Assembly: GCF_003061025.1 (NCBI RefSeq)
Contig: NZ_QAIL01000083.1
Span: forward strand, 29,275-68,586
Reading direction: 5' to 3'
Length of the DNA: 39,312 nucleotides
Source: Pedobacter sp. HMWF019
GTDB taxonomy: Bacteria; Bacteroidota; Bacteroidia; Sphingobacteriales; Sphingobacteriaceae
The notes under the pieces were generated by a model. The model made no database searches, had not been told where the DNA came from, and worked only from the letters and a program-made list of their open reading frames with translations. Shown piece after piece: positions 25,817 through 34,102 of the stretch. Every line of letters starts with the position of its first letter. Position 1 is the stretch's first letter. A program made the translations under genes and the position numbers.

Positions 25817-26644
25817 ATGTTTAACCTGTTTAAAAAAAATAAAGATCAGCGGCCAATGGATGTGAAGGTTCTTCGGGAGGAGATCCTCTATTTTGTTAAA
25901 GAGGAGTTGCAGAAACTGGAAGGGGGTGAGGGCAGGAATGTAGAATCGATACAACTTTATGCGGTGGTGCCGGCAGAAGAACAGTATTTGTATGAAGCAG
26001 CACTCCACATGCCGGAGCCCCAATTGTTGAAGCAGGAAGTTCAACGGATCTCTGATAATTTTGCTGTTGAGCTTCCCTTGCACTGGATATTGGAGACTGG
26101 GCTAAAGGAAAGTTTTCCGGTTGGTGCTGCGTTGTGCCAGGTTCTTCCTTTGTCCTTTTCTTTGAAAATGAAAACTGCAGTTGCAGAGACTAAAGCTCTT
26201 ACTGCAATTACTGAAAAAAGGGGCAGAACGGCCAGGCTTCAAATATTGAACGGACAGGCAGAAAAGCAAGACTATGTGCTGCGGGCAGACGATGGACGTA
26301 TCAATCTGGGACGTGAAAAAAATGTACCTATGATCAATGGATCCGTTCGAATCAATGGAATTGCTTTTCCTGGTGATGCGGACCATGCAGGCAATAGATT
26401 TGTGAGCCGACAGCATGCGCATCTGGAATGGGATGAAGGCAAAAATGGTTTTATGTTGTTTGCAGATGAAGGTGGCATTCCCCCTGGTAACAAAACAAAG
26501 ATTAAAACCTTAAAAAGTGAAGATCAGCTGAAGTTGAATTCTGCGGAAGTAGGCTATTTAATGGAAGACGGCGATCAGATCATTCTTGGAGAATCTGTTG
26601 TGCTCAGGTTCAACTATACCGCAAAAAAGGAAGATGAATTATAG
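25817..26644 (+). CDS. FHA-domain phosphopeptide-binding protein
   Basis: A 275-residue soluble protein, 10 bases after the fusion gene. Residues ~15-115 form an N-terminal alpha/beta region (LREEILYFVKEELQKL, SIQLYAVV) that I cannot assign firmly. The C-terminal ~138-268 is a canonical FHA domain with GRE (165-167), SRQH (197-200) and GNKT (224-227), so phosphothreonine binding is likely intact. In the operon it is the obvious reader of the kinase product, unlike the degenerate FHA of the second gene. Cytoplasmic; no signal or TM segments. Confidence 0.87.
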   Translation: MFNLFKKNKDQRPMDVKVLREEILYFVKEELQKLEGGEGRNVESIQLYAVVPAEEQYLYEAALHMPEPQLLKQEVQRISDNFAVELPLHWILETGLKESFPVGAALCQVLPLSFSLKMKTAVAETKALTAITEKRGRTARLQILNGQAEKQDYVLRADDGRINLGREKNVPMINGSVRINGIAFPGDADHAGNRFVSRQHAHLEWDEGKNGFMLFADEGGIPPGNKTKIKTLKSEDQLKLNSAEVGYLMEDGDQIILGESVVLRFNYTAKKEDEL

Positions 26645-26654
26645 ACACTAAGCT

Positions 26655-28385
26655 ATGGAGAACATTGCACTTGCATTATCCGGAGGTGGATTCAGAGCGG
26701 CTTTATTTTCTATGGGTAGCCTGAGTTATCTGAACCGGCTTAAAGTAGGAGACCACAGTTTGCTGCATCAGGTCAAATATATTTCTTCTTCCTCCGGGGG
26801 CAGTATTGCCAATTTGGTGTACAGCAGTTATATTTTTCAGGGCAAAACATTTGAGGAGGCCTACGTTAGACTTTGGACAGATCTGGATGGGGAAGATCTG
26901 ATCAAACGGGCTTTTAAGCTATTGAAAGACGACCGCAAATGGAAACACCGTCACGAGAAAAGCAGGAATCTGGTAAATGCTTTTGCTTTGGCTTATGATG
27001 AATTGTTTGAAGGATTGAATTTTGAAATTTTCTCAGATCGTAGTGCAGATCCACATCTGGATGAGATCTGTATCAATGCTACAGAGTTTGCCAATGGGGT
27101 TTCTTTCCGTTTCCAGTCCCAGCATCCGGGAAACTATCCTAAAGGAAGGATTGGAAATGCTTATATCAAGTTTAAAGCCCGGGGAATGGCTGCAGCAAAA
27201 AAAATGAAACTGGCAGATATCCTGGCCAGTTCTTCCTGTTTCCCCGGTGGTTTCGAACCCGTGGTTTTTCCGGATGATTTTGTATACAAGGGACTTAGTA
27301 AACATGAGCTGCTGGAACATCTGGTATATAAATATAGTCCAAGTACCTTACCTAAAGGGAAAGACTGGCTGCATAATCCTGATTTTGATAAGAATACACA
27401 ATTTTGTCTGATGGATGGAGGGGTTGCGGACAACCAGGGAATTGAGAGTATGGTACTGGCCAATGAAAGGCGAAGGGAGAAACTTGGGGATTTCAGCATG
27501 ATGATCCTATGTGATGTAACGAGTTATTTCATGGATGCTTATACTTTTCCTACAGAAAATAGAAAACACTGGTATGAAAGGGTCAACATCCAGCAGTTGA
27601 TCAACCTGCTTAAAATATTTGCAGTATTAAATGCGGGGATGCTGGTGAGTGCTTTTTTGTTTGGCTGGCACAATTGGGTGAGGGTATTGACGATTCCAGG
27701 GTTACTGGTTACTTTTCTTTATTTACTAGGTACTTACCGGCTTTTAGATGCAAGGAGAGTGGCTGCAGAAAAACAGAACACCTGGGTGATCGTTTTTTTT
27801 AAGTATGTAGATTATTTTCTAAAGGTGAGGATCAGCGCTGTCGAGCAGATGATCATGGCCAGGTTTAAATCGGTGATGATGATGAACACAGACATCTATC
27901 TGAAACAGATCCGAAGGCTATATTATGATAAGATCTTTAAGCATTCCAAACTTAAAAAAGTGGCTGTGATGAATTCGATTTATGAATTAAGCAAGGCCAA
28001 CCAAAAACTGAAAAGGGAAAAACCGAAATTGAAAACCGAGGTGGGCTTTTCAGCAGAACAGCCAGTAATTACGAACATTAAGCCTTCTGAAGCAATGATG
28101 GAAGTGGCCGAAAAGGCCAGAACTATGGATACCACCCTCTGGTTTGATGATAACCATACCAAAGACAATCGAAAAGCAGCTATTATTGCAACAGCCCAGT
28201 TTACTTTGTGTTACAACCTGATTAATCATTTCAGCCAGCCAGAAAAAGCTATGGCTTTGACCCAGGAGGAAAAGGAACTGAAACGGCTTCTGCTGCAGGA
28301 CTGGCATTTATTTCATAAAGATCCCTATTTTATGTATAATGATCTGGGGAAACAATTGATTCCCGATTTTACTGCTGCTGTGTAA
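26655..28385 (+). CDS. Patatin-like phospholipase with membrane segments
   Basis: A 576-residue serine lipase. The oxyanion motif SGGGFRA is at residues 9-15, the nucleophile Ser47 sits in SSSSGGS (first Gly of GxSxG replaced by Ser, as in other members of this subgroup), and the catalytic Asp is in MDGGVADNQG (Asp254). Around 315-365 there are two hydrophobic helices (LLKIFAVLNAGMLVSAFLFG and PGLLVTFLYLLGTYRLL), which would anchor it to the inner membrane. The last ~200 residues are charged and unassigned. It starts 10 bases after the FHA gene and closes the operon. Its link to envelope signalling (lipid turnover during growth) is inference. Confidence 0.85.
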   Translation: MENIALALSGGGFRAALFSMGSLSYLNRLKVGDHSLLHQVKYISSSSGGSIANLVYSSYIFQGKTFEEAYVRLWTDLDGEDLIKRAFKLLKDDRKWKHRHEKSRNLVNAFALAYDELFEGLNFEIFSDRSADPHLDEICINATEFANGVSFRFQSQHPGNYPKGRIGNAYIKFKARGMAAAKKMKLADILASSSCFPGGFEPVVFPDDFVYKGLSKHELLEHLVYKYSPSTLPKGKDWLHNPDFDKNTQFCLMDGGVADNQGIESMVLANERRREKLGDFSMMILCDVTSYFMDAYTFPTENRKHWYERVNIQQLINLLKIFAVLNAGMLVSAFLFGWHNWVRVLTIPGLLVTFLYLLGTYRLLDARRVAAEKQNTWVIVFFKYVDYFLKVRISAVEQMIMARFKSVMMMNTDIYLKQIRRLYYDKIFKHSKLKKVAVMNSIYELSKANQKLKREKPKLKTEVGFSAEQPVITNIKPSEAMMEVAEKARTMDTTLWFDDNHTKDNRKAAIIATAQFTLCYNLINHFSQPEKAMALTQEEKELKRLLLQDWHLFHKDPYFMYNDLGKQLIPDFTAAV

Positions 28386-28502
28386 TCATGACTTGGTGTT
28401 GCTAAATTGGTTTAATAATTGGCCAATCAGAAGCATTCCGGTCGGGTTCATTTGACTAGATTTAAGGCCAGTATTCATTTATAGATTCCCGAATTTTCGA
28501 TC

Positions 28503-30530
28503 ATGAAAAGATCAACTCTTTTTATTGCAGTATTGCTGCTGGCAGGTGGATTTGCAGCCCTTGCTCAACGGCATGATTCCCAACCCTCCAGATGGAAGAT
28601 TCAGCCAGATGGAAGCATTCGCTGGATGATTGATAATGAATTGCCCCACGATGATCATATAGAGATGGCAGGGGAAAAAGTAGCTTTCTGGGTTGCTTAT
28701 GGTGTAGATAAAGAGAGAAAGACAAAGCTAAGCAGGGTGGTGGTGTTTCCAACCTTCCGGATGCTGCCGGATGCAACCAGAAGCCATATCTCTTATCGTT
28801 TTGAAGATAACGAATTACCCAGGTTTTACGTGAAAGGAAAGCAGCTGGATTTTACTGGCGGTACTGGATATGAGGTGAGATCGGTGAGCCAGAAGGGGAT
28901 TATGCGGATAGTGGGAACCTATGGTTCCCCGGGTATACTGGATGTGGAGAGGAGCTTTTTTCCTTCGGTAGACCAGCCTCTGGCTATTGAAAAGTTTGTT
29001 TTTACAAACCGGTCTGCACAAGAATTTCCGGTTTCTATGGAGTATCTAAAAAAGGAGGTTCGAACAGACGCAGCCACGAGTAAGGTTCGCCAGCATTCTA
29101 TAATTATGGGGACGGTTGGGGACGGAAGTTATAGGATTAAGCCAGGGCAATCTGTAAGCTTTGCTGTGTATTACCTGGCTACAGATTATCCGGAAAATCT
29201 GGAAGGAATACAAGTAGAAATTGAAGAACAGAAAAGAATAAACAGAATTAAAGAAATTCAGGATCCGATGAAACTGGAAACGCCTGATAACTTGTTGAAT
29301 ACAGCTTTTGATTTTGCAAAACTAAGAGCAACTGAAAGCATTTATAAAACCAAAGGTGGTTACATGCACGGACCCGGAGGTCTGCAGTACTATGCAGCGA
29401 TTTGGGCAAATGACCAGGCGGAGTATGTAAATCCTTATTTTGCCTTCTCTGGAGACAGGCTGGGAAAGCTGTCGGCCATGAATTCTTATCGCTGGTTTGC
29501 CAGGTATATGAACCCGGATTATAAGCCCATTCCAAGCTCTATTGTGGCTGAAGGCGATGCTGTCTGGAAAGGAGCTGGAGACCGGGGTGATCAGGCGATG
29601 ATTGCTTACGGAGCTTCAAGATATGCCCTGGCTAATGGAAATATAGACTCTGCCCGTGTGTTATGGCCATTAATTGAATGGTGTCTGGAATACAGCCGCA
29701 GGAAAATGAATTCAGAAGGTGTGGTGACTTCAGATAAGGATGAGCTGGAGGGGCGCTTCCCTGCTGGAAAAGCCAATCTGGCAACTAACACGCTATATTA
29801 TGATGCTTTACGTTCTGCTGTTTACCTGGGGCCGTTGCTCGGTTTGCCCGCATCGAAAACGGGGGCCTACCGTAAGCAGGCAGATGAACTTCGTGAGCAT
29901 ATTGAAAAATATTTTGGCGGAACAGTAGAAGGTTTTGAGACCTATAAATATTACGAAGGTAACGATGTGCTCAGAGCATGGATTTGTTTGCCTTTGACGG
30001 TTGGGTTGTACAATAGGAAAGCAGGCACGATTAAAGCCTTGTTTTCCCCAAGGCTGTGGACAGCAGATGGCCTGGCTACACAAGCGGGTCAAGAAACTTT
30101 CTGGGACCGGTCTACTTTGTATGCCCTAAGAGGGGTGCTTGAGGCTGGTGAAACAGAAAAAGCGATGGATTTTATTCGATACTATTCTTCCCGTCGTTTG
30201 CTTGGAGCACACGTGCCTTATCCAGTTGAAGCTTACCCTGAAGGGAACCAGCGTCACTTATCTGCCGAAAGTGGATTGTATTGCCGGATTTTTACAGAAG
30301 GTTTATTTGGAATCCGGCCAACTGGATTTAACAGTTTTAGCTGTACGCCAAGAATGCCAAAAGGCTGGGATACTTATGCATTGCGTAACGTTCATTCCTT
30401 TGGCCATATTTTTGATCTGGAGATTTCACGAGCAGGAAGAGACAAACTTAAGATTTGTCTGAGATGCAGGGGAAAACAGAAGGTCTATATGATTAGGGAG
30501 GGAAAGACAGGACTGGTTACACTTTATTGA
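28503..30530 (+). CDS. Secreted six-hairpin glycosidase-like protein
   Basis: A 675-residue exported protein with a Sec signal (MKRSTLFIAVLLLAGGFAALA, then Q). A beta-sandwich domain fills ~30-250; the rest is an (alpha/alpha)6-type catalytic region with YMHGPGGLQYYAAIWANDQAE, AEGDAVWKGAGDRGDQA and LSAESGLYCRIFTEGLFGI, in line with six-hairpin glycosidases (GH78/GH63-like clan). Acidic residues in the WANDQAE and AEGDAVW stretches are candidate catalytic groups; I cannot name a family. No SusCD pair adjoins it. Its stop overlaps the convergent aldehyde dehydrogenase (30524-30530). Confidence 0.7.
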   Translation: MKRSTLFIAVLLLAGGFAALAQRHDSQPSRWKIQPDGSIRWMIDNELPHDDHIEMAGEKVAFWVAYGVDKERKTKLSRVVVFPTFRMLPDATRSHISYRFEDNELPRFYVKGKQLDFTGGTGYEVRSVSQKGIMRIVGTYGSPGILDVERSFFPSVDQPLAIEKFVFTNRSAQEFPVSMEYLKKEVRTDAATSKVRQHSIIMGTVGDGSYRIKPGQSVSFAVYYLATDYPENLEGIQVEIEEQKRINRIKEIQDPMKLETPDNLLNTAFDFAKLRATESIYKTKGGYMHGPGGLQYYAAIWANDQAEYVNPYFAFSGDRLGKLSAMNSYRWFARYMNPDYKPIPSSIVAEGDAVWKGAGDRGDQAMIAYGASRYALANGNIDSARVLWPLIEWCLEYSRRKMNSEGVVTSDKDELEGRFPAGKANLATNTLYYDALRSAVYLGPLLGLPASKTGAYRKQADELREHIEKYFGGTVEGFETYKYYEGNDVLRAWICLPLTVGLYNRKAGTIKALFSPRLWTADGLATQAGQETFWDRSTLYALRGVLEAGETEKAMDFIRYYSSRRLLGAHVPYPVEAYPEGNQRHLSAESGLYCRIFTEGLFGIRPTGFNSFSCTPRMPKGWDTYALRNVHSFGHIFDLEISRAGRDKLKICLRCRGKQKVYMIREGKTGLVTLY

Positions 30531-31897
30531 ATATAAACAGTTTTGATGTTTACAAATTCGTGGATACCATACAAGCCAAGCTCCCTGCCGTAACCGCTTT
30601 GATTAATGCCGCCAAAAGGCAAACGGGGATCTGATTTGACCAGCGAATTGACAAAACAAGACCCTGCATTCAATTGCTCACGTGCAATTTTCTCGCCCAG
30701 GCTGTTGTTTCCGGTGAATACAGCAGCGCCCAGTCCAAAAGGGGAATCATTGGCAATACGGATGGCATCTTCAGTGTTTTTGGCAGAAATGACCAAAGCC
30801 ACCGGACCAAATAATTCCTCTTTATAGGCAGGCATTCCTTTTTTTATACCTGTTAAAATGGTCGGGGTATAGAAGGCGTGGTTGCCTTTGTAATTGGGAA
30901 TAGCACCACCCAGGATGCATTTGGCACCCGCCTGTATATTGTCTTTAACCTGCTGATGAAGTTCGTCCCGAAGATCTGTTCTTGCCATAGGGCCCAGGTC
31001 TGTAGCCGGATCCAAAGGATCTCCTGTGGTTTTGGTAGCCATTTGTAACTTGAATTTTTTAATGAATTCTTTTTCTACGGCTTTAACTACAATAAATCTC
31101 TTTGCGGCAATACAGCTTTGTCCGTTGTTGATCAGCCTGCTTTCTGCACAAATGCGGGCGGCCATATCCAGATCTGCGTCTTCGAGGACGATATAAGGGT
31201 CACTGCCTCCAAGTTCCAGTACAGATTTTTTAAGTACAGCTGCCGCCTGACTCGCAACTTGCATACCTGCGCCAGTACTACCTGTTAAGGTGACGGCTTT
31301 AACCAGCGGATTCTCTATAATTCCTTTTACAGCTTTGCTGCTCACAATAAGGGTTTGAAAGACGTATTTAGGAAATCCCGCTTCGAGAAGGATTTTTTCA
31401 ATAGCCAGGGCGCATCCAGTTACATTGGAGGCATGTTTAAGTATACCGCAGTTACCTGCCATCAGGCCAGGTGCGAGAAAGCGGAAGGCTTGCCAGAAAG
31501 GGAAGTTCCAGGGCATAATGGCTAAAACGATACCCAGAGGTTGGAAACTGACATAGCTTTTATTGGCTTCAGTTGTTGCTGGTTCGTCTTGCAGGAATTT
31601 AGCTCCGTTCTGTGCATAGTATTCACATACTTTTGCACATTTCTCAATTTCATCCCTTCCAGGTTGCAGGGGTTTTCCCATTTCTGAAGCCATAAGCTGG
31701 GCAAGTTCTTCTTTATACTTTCTAAGTGTTCGAGCGGTTTTATTCAGACAGGATGTCCTTTCTTCAAAAGAGGTGGCTTTCCATTTTTGCCATGTAGCAT
31801 GTGCCAGATCTATTTTTTTTGTGATACCTTGTGCCGTTTCTTCTTTATACGTTTTAACGGTTTTACCGTTTACCGGATTGATCGATTGTATGCCCAT
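30524..31897 (-). CDS. sad: Succinate-semialdehyde dehydrogenase (Sad/YneI-like)
   Basis: A 457-residue aldehyde dehydrogenase. MPWNFPFWQ carries Asn131 of the oxyanion hole, KSVLELGGSDP the general base Glu228, and NNGQSCIAAKRF the catalytic Cys262. The length and the LKHASNVTGCA stretch match the short NAD(P)-dependent Sad/YneI branch rather than long GabD. Family knowledge: it oxidises succinic semialdehyde to succinate, in GABA or related catabolism; other aldehydes are possible. Cytoplasmic and monocistronic. Start: ATG at 31897. Confidence 0.88.
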   Translation of the reverse strand: MGIQSINPVNGKTVKTYKEETAQGITKKIDLAHATWQKWKATSFEERTSCLNKTARTLRKYKEELAQLMASEMGKPLQPGRDEIEKCAKVCEYYAQNGAKFLQDEPATTEANKSYVSFQPLGIVLAIMPWNFPFWQAFRFLAPGLMAGNCGILKHASNVTGCALAIEKILLEAGFPKYVFQTLIVSSKAVKGIIENPLVKAVTLTGSTGAGMQVASQAAAVLKKSVLELGGSDPYIVLEDADLDMAARICAESRLINNGQSCIAAKRFIVVKAVEKEFIKKFKLQMATKTTGDPLDPATDLGPMARTDLRDELHQQVKDNIQAGAKCILGGAIPNYKGNHAFYTPTILTGIKKGMPAYKEELFGPVALVISAKNTEDAIRIANDSPFGLGAAVFTGNNSLGEKIAREQLNAGSCFVNSLVKSDPRLPFGGINQSGYGRELGLYGIHEFVNIKTVYIQ

Positions 31898-31987
31898 GAG
31901 ATAAAATTATACATTTAACTTAAAAACAACCCTGGTACGAATCAGGTTTTAAATATATTGTTAAAGTATTTTTCTATTTTTAAGGAT

Positions 31988-32854
31988 ATGATTTTATTGG
32001 AAAACGAATATGTTAAAGCATCTTTTGATCCCAGGGGTGCGGAACTGAAAAGCTTGTTTCATAAGAAAACAAATCTTGAACACTTATGGAGCGGGGACCC
32101 CGCGTTCTGGGGGAAATCCAGTCCGGTGCTCTTTCCTATAGTGGGGGCTTTAAAGGATAACGCCTATTTTTATAAAAACCAACGTTACGAGATGTCCCGG
32201 CATGGCTTTGCCAGAGATAAAGTATTCAAATCAGCGCAAATAAATAGACAGGAAGTCCTTTTTACCCTGGAAAGCGATGAGGAAACTTTGGTGAATTATC
32301 CTTTTCAGTTTAAACTATGCCTGAGGTATCTTTTGGAGGGGACATCGTTGAGTTGCACTTACGAGGTTTATAATCCGGGTACCGAAGTTATGTTGTTTTC
32401 TGTTGGAGGCCATCCGGCTTTTGCTGTTCCTCTACAGAAAGGTGAAGCTTATGATGATTACTTTCTGTGGTTTAACAAAGACCAGTACCTGGTGTACCAT
32501 AAAATTGAACAAAACCTGATCGACGAGGAAACAAAAAAACTTCTTCTGAACGATGGAAAACTGGAATTGCAGCACGCACTTTTTTATGATGATGCCTTGG
32601 TTTTTAAATCTCTGAAGAGTGATCAAATTTCTATAGGTAATAAGAACAATGGGCATGGGTTGCAGTTCTCTTTTGAAGGTTTTCCTTTTTTTGGAATCTG
32701 GTCTGCCAAAGATGCTGATTTTGTATGTCTTGAACCCTGGTGCGGTATTGCAGACAGTATTGATCACCATCAACAATTGGAGGAGAAAGAAGGAATCGTG
32801 TCATTACCGAGGGGAGAGGAGTGGAAAAGGTCCTGGAGGGTAGACGTATTTTAG
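31988..32854 (+). CDS. Aldose 1-epimerase family protein (LacX-like)
   Basis: A 288-residue galactose-mutarotase fold protein. MILLENEYVKASFDPRGAELKSL and LWSGDPAFWGKSSPVLFPIVGAL match the LacX-type branch; RHGFARDKVF and SVGGHPAF carry the conserved Arg/His pair of the active site, and a late EPWCGIAD is also typical. Family knowledge: these enzymes interconvert alpha and beta anomers of hexoses or act on hexose-phosphates. I chose ATG 31988; the frame extends to a TTG at 31958 which would add ten non-conserved residues. Cytoplasmic, no operon partner evident. Confidence 0.85.
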   Translation: MILLENEYVKASFDPRGAELKSLFHKKTNLEHLWSGDPAFWGKSSPVLFPIVGALKDNAYFYKNQRYEMSRHGFARDKVFKSAQINRQEVLFTLESDEETLVNYPFQFKLCLRYLLEGTSLSCTYEVYNPGTEVMLFSVGGHPAFAVPLQKGEAYDDYFLWFNKDQYLVYHKIEQNLIDEETKKLLLNDGKLELQHALFYDDALVFKSLKSDQISIGNKNNGHGLQFSFEGFPFFGIWSAKDADFVCLEPWCGIADSIDHHQQLEEKEGIVSLPRGEEWKRSWRVDVF

Positions 32855-32886
32855 TGACGACTTATTACTTTGATCAAAGGTTTCAC

Positions 32887-32894
32887 TATATTTG
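32887..32894 (+). promoter_or_regulatory. -7 box before the histidine kinase
   Basis: TATATTTG matches TAnnTTTG exactly and precedes the ATG at 32915 by 20 bases; a TTTG at 32869-32872 lies 14 bases upstream of it, closer than usual. The box supports ATG 32915 over a TTG start at 32870. Confidence 0.45.
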
Positions 32895-32914
32895 GCTTTA
32901 GATTAATCGCCCTT

Positions 32915-34102
32915 ATGTTTACATCGGATCAAATAAATTCCCAGGAAAGTGAAAGGATCGCAGCTTTAAAAAGGTACGAAATCCTGGATACGCCTCCGGA
33001 TGCAAATTTTGACAGGCTAACCAGATTTGCCTCAAAATTATTTAATGTCCCCATTGTATTGATTTCCCTTGTGGATGCCGAACGCATATGGTTCAAATCT
33101 AAATATGGTGCTGATGTAAACCAGATAAAGAGGCATCCTGGATTTTGTGCCACAACTATATTGAAAGATGAAGTGCATATCATACAAGATGCCCTGGTGG
33201 ATGAAATGACTGCATCCGATCCCTTGGTAACTGGTGATTTTGGCCTGAGGTTCTATGCTGGTGCACCACTGAAAAATAAGGAAGGGCATAATTTAGGGAG
33301 CTTTTGTCTGATGGATAAACAGCCTGGAACATTCACTGAAGAACAGAAAGAGTTGCTTACCGAACTCGCTGGTGTAGCAATCGATCATATTGAAATGCGT
33401 TTGATGGCAAGAACAGCAAATGCTCAGCAGAATCAGTTGCTGCAAATTGCAGCCCATGATCTTAAAAATCCGCTCACAACCATTCCAGTCCGGGCTGATT
33501 TGATCAAGCTTAAAAAACATGATCCGGATATGGTAGATAAAATGTGTGATCAGATTAAACAGGCCGGATTAAAAATGACCCGAACCATCGATGAATTGCT
33601 CACCACCTCGAGTATGGAGTCCGGTAAGATTAATCTCTATACTTTTAAACTCGATTTCGGAGATATTGTAACCCAGATCGTAGAGTCAAACCAGGCACTT
33701 GCAGACCATAAGAAGCAAAAAATAGAGTTAAAGATAGAACAGGATTCGCAACTCTATGCTGATGAACAACGGCTAACGGAAATTATTGACAACCTGATCA
33801 GTAACGCGATTAAATACTCCCCTTTTGGAGCAGATATTGAAATACAGGTTTTTAACAGGGATAAAAAAGCTGTATTAGCCGTAAAGGATAATGGTCCGGG
33901 TTTAACAGATGAAGATAAATCGGGGTTGTTCCAGCGTTTTGCAAGGCTTAGTGCAAAGCCTACCGGCGGAGAGAACTCCTCCGGACTTGGCCTCTCCATC
34001 GTAAAACAACTGGTGGAAGCTCATCAAGGAAGAGTATGGGCAGAAAGTAAAGGAAAAAACGAGGGCTCTACTTTTTTTGTAGAGCTCCCGGCTATTAATT
34101 AG
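32915..34102 (+). CDS. GAF-domain sensor histidine kinase
   Basis: A 395-residue cytoplasmic histidine kinase. Residues ~20-165 are a GAF domain (FDRLTRFASKLFNVPIVLISLVD, then YAGAPL and NLGSFCLMD). The HisKA phosphoacceptor is His181 in AAHDLKNPL. The ATPase domain has the N box NLISNAIKYSP, the G1 DNGPGLTDED and the G2 SSGLGLSIVKQLVE. No transmembrane segments; no response regulator lies nearby, so its partner is unknown. The ligand of the GAF domain cannot be read. I prefer ATG 32915 over a TTG at 32870. Its stop overlaps the convergent mqo end by 8 bases. Confidence 0.9.
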   Translation: MFTSDQINSQESERIAALKRYEILDTPPDANFDRLTRFASKLFNVPIVLISLVDAERIWFKSKYGADVNQIKRHPGFCATTILKDEVHIIQDALVDEMTASDPLVTGDFGLRFYAGAPLKNKEGHNLGSFCLMDKQPGTFTEEQKELLTELAGVAIDHIEMRLMARTANAQQNQLLQIAAHDLKNPLTTIPVRADLIKLKKHDPDMVDKMCDQIKQAGLKMTRTIDELLTTSSMESGKINLYTFKLDFGDIVTQIVESNQALADHKKQKIELKIEQDSQLYADEQRLTEIIDNLISNAIKYSPFGADIEIQVFNRDKKAVLAVKDNGPGLTDEDKSGLFQRFARLSAKPTGGENSSGLGLSIVKQLVEAHQGRVWAESKGKNEGSTFFVELPAIN

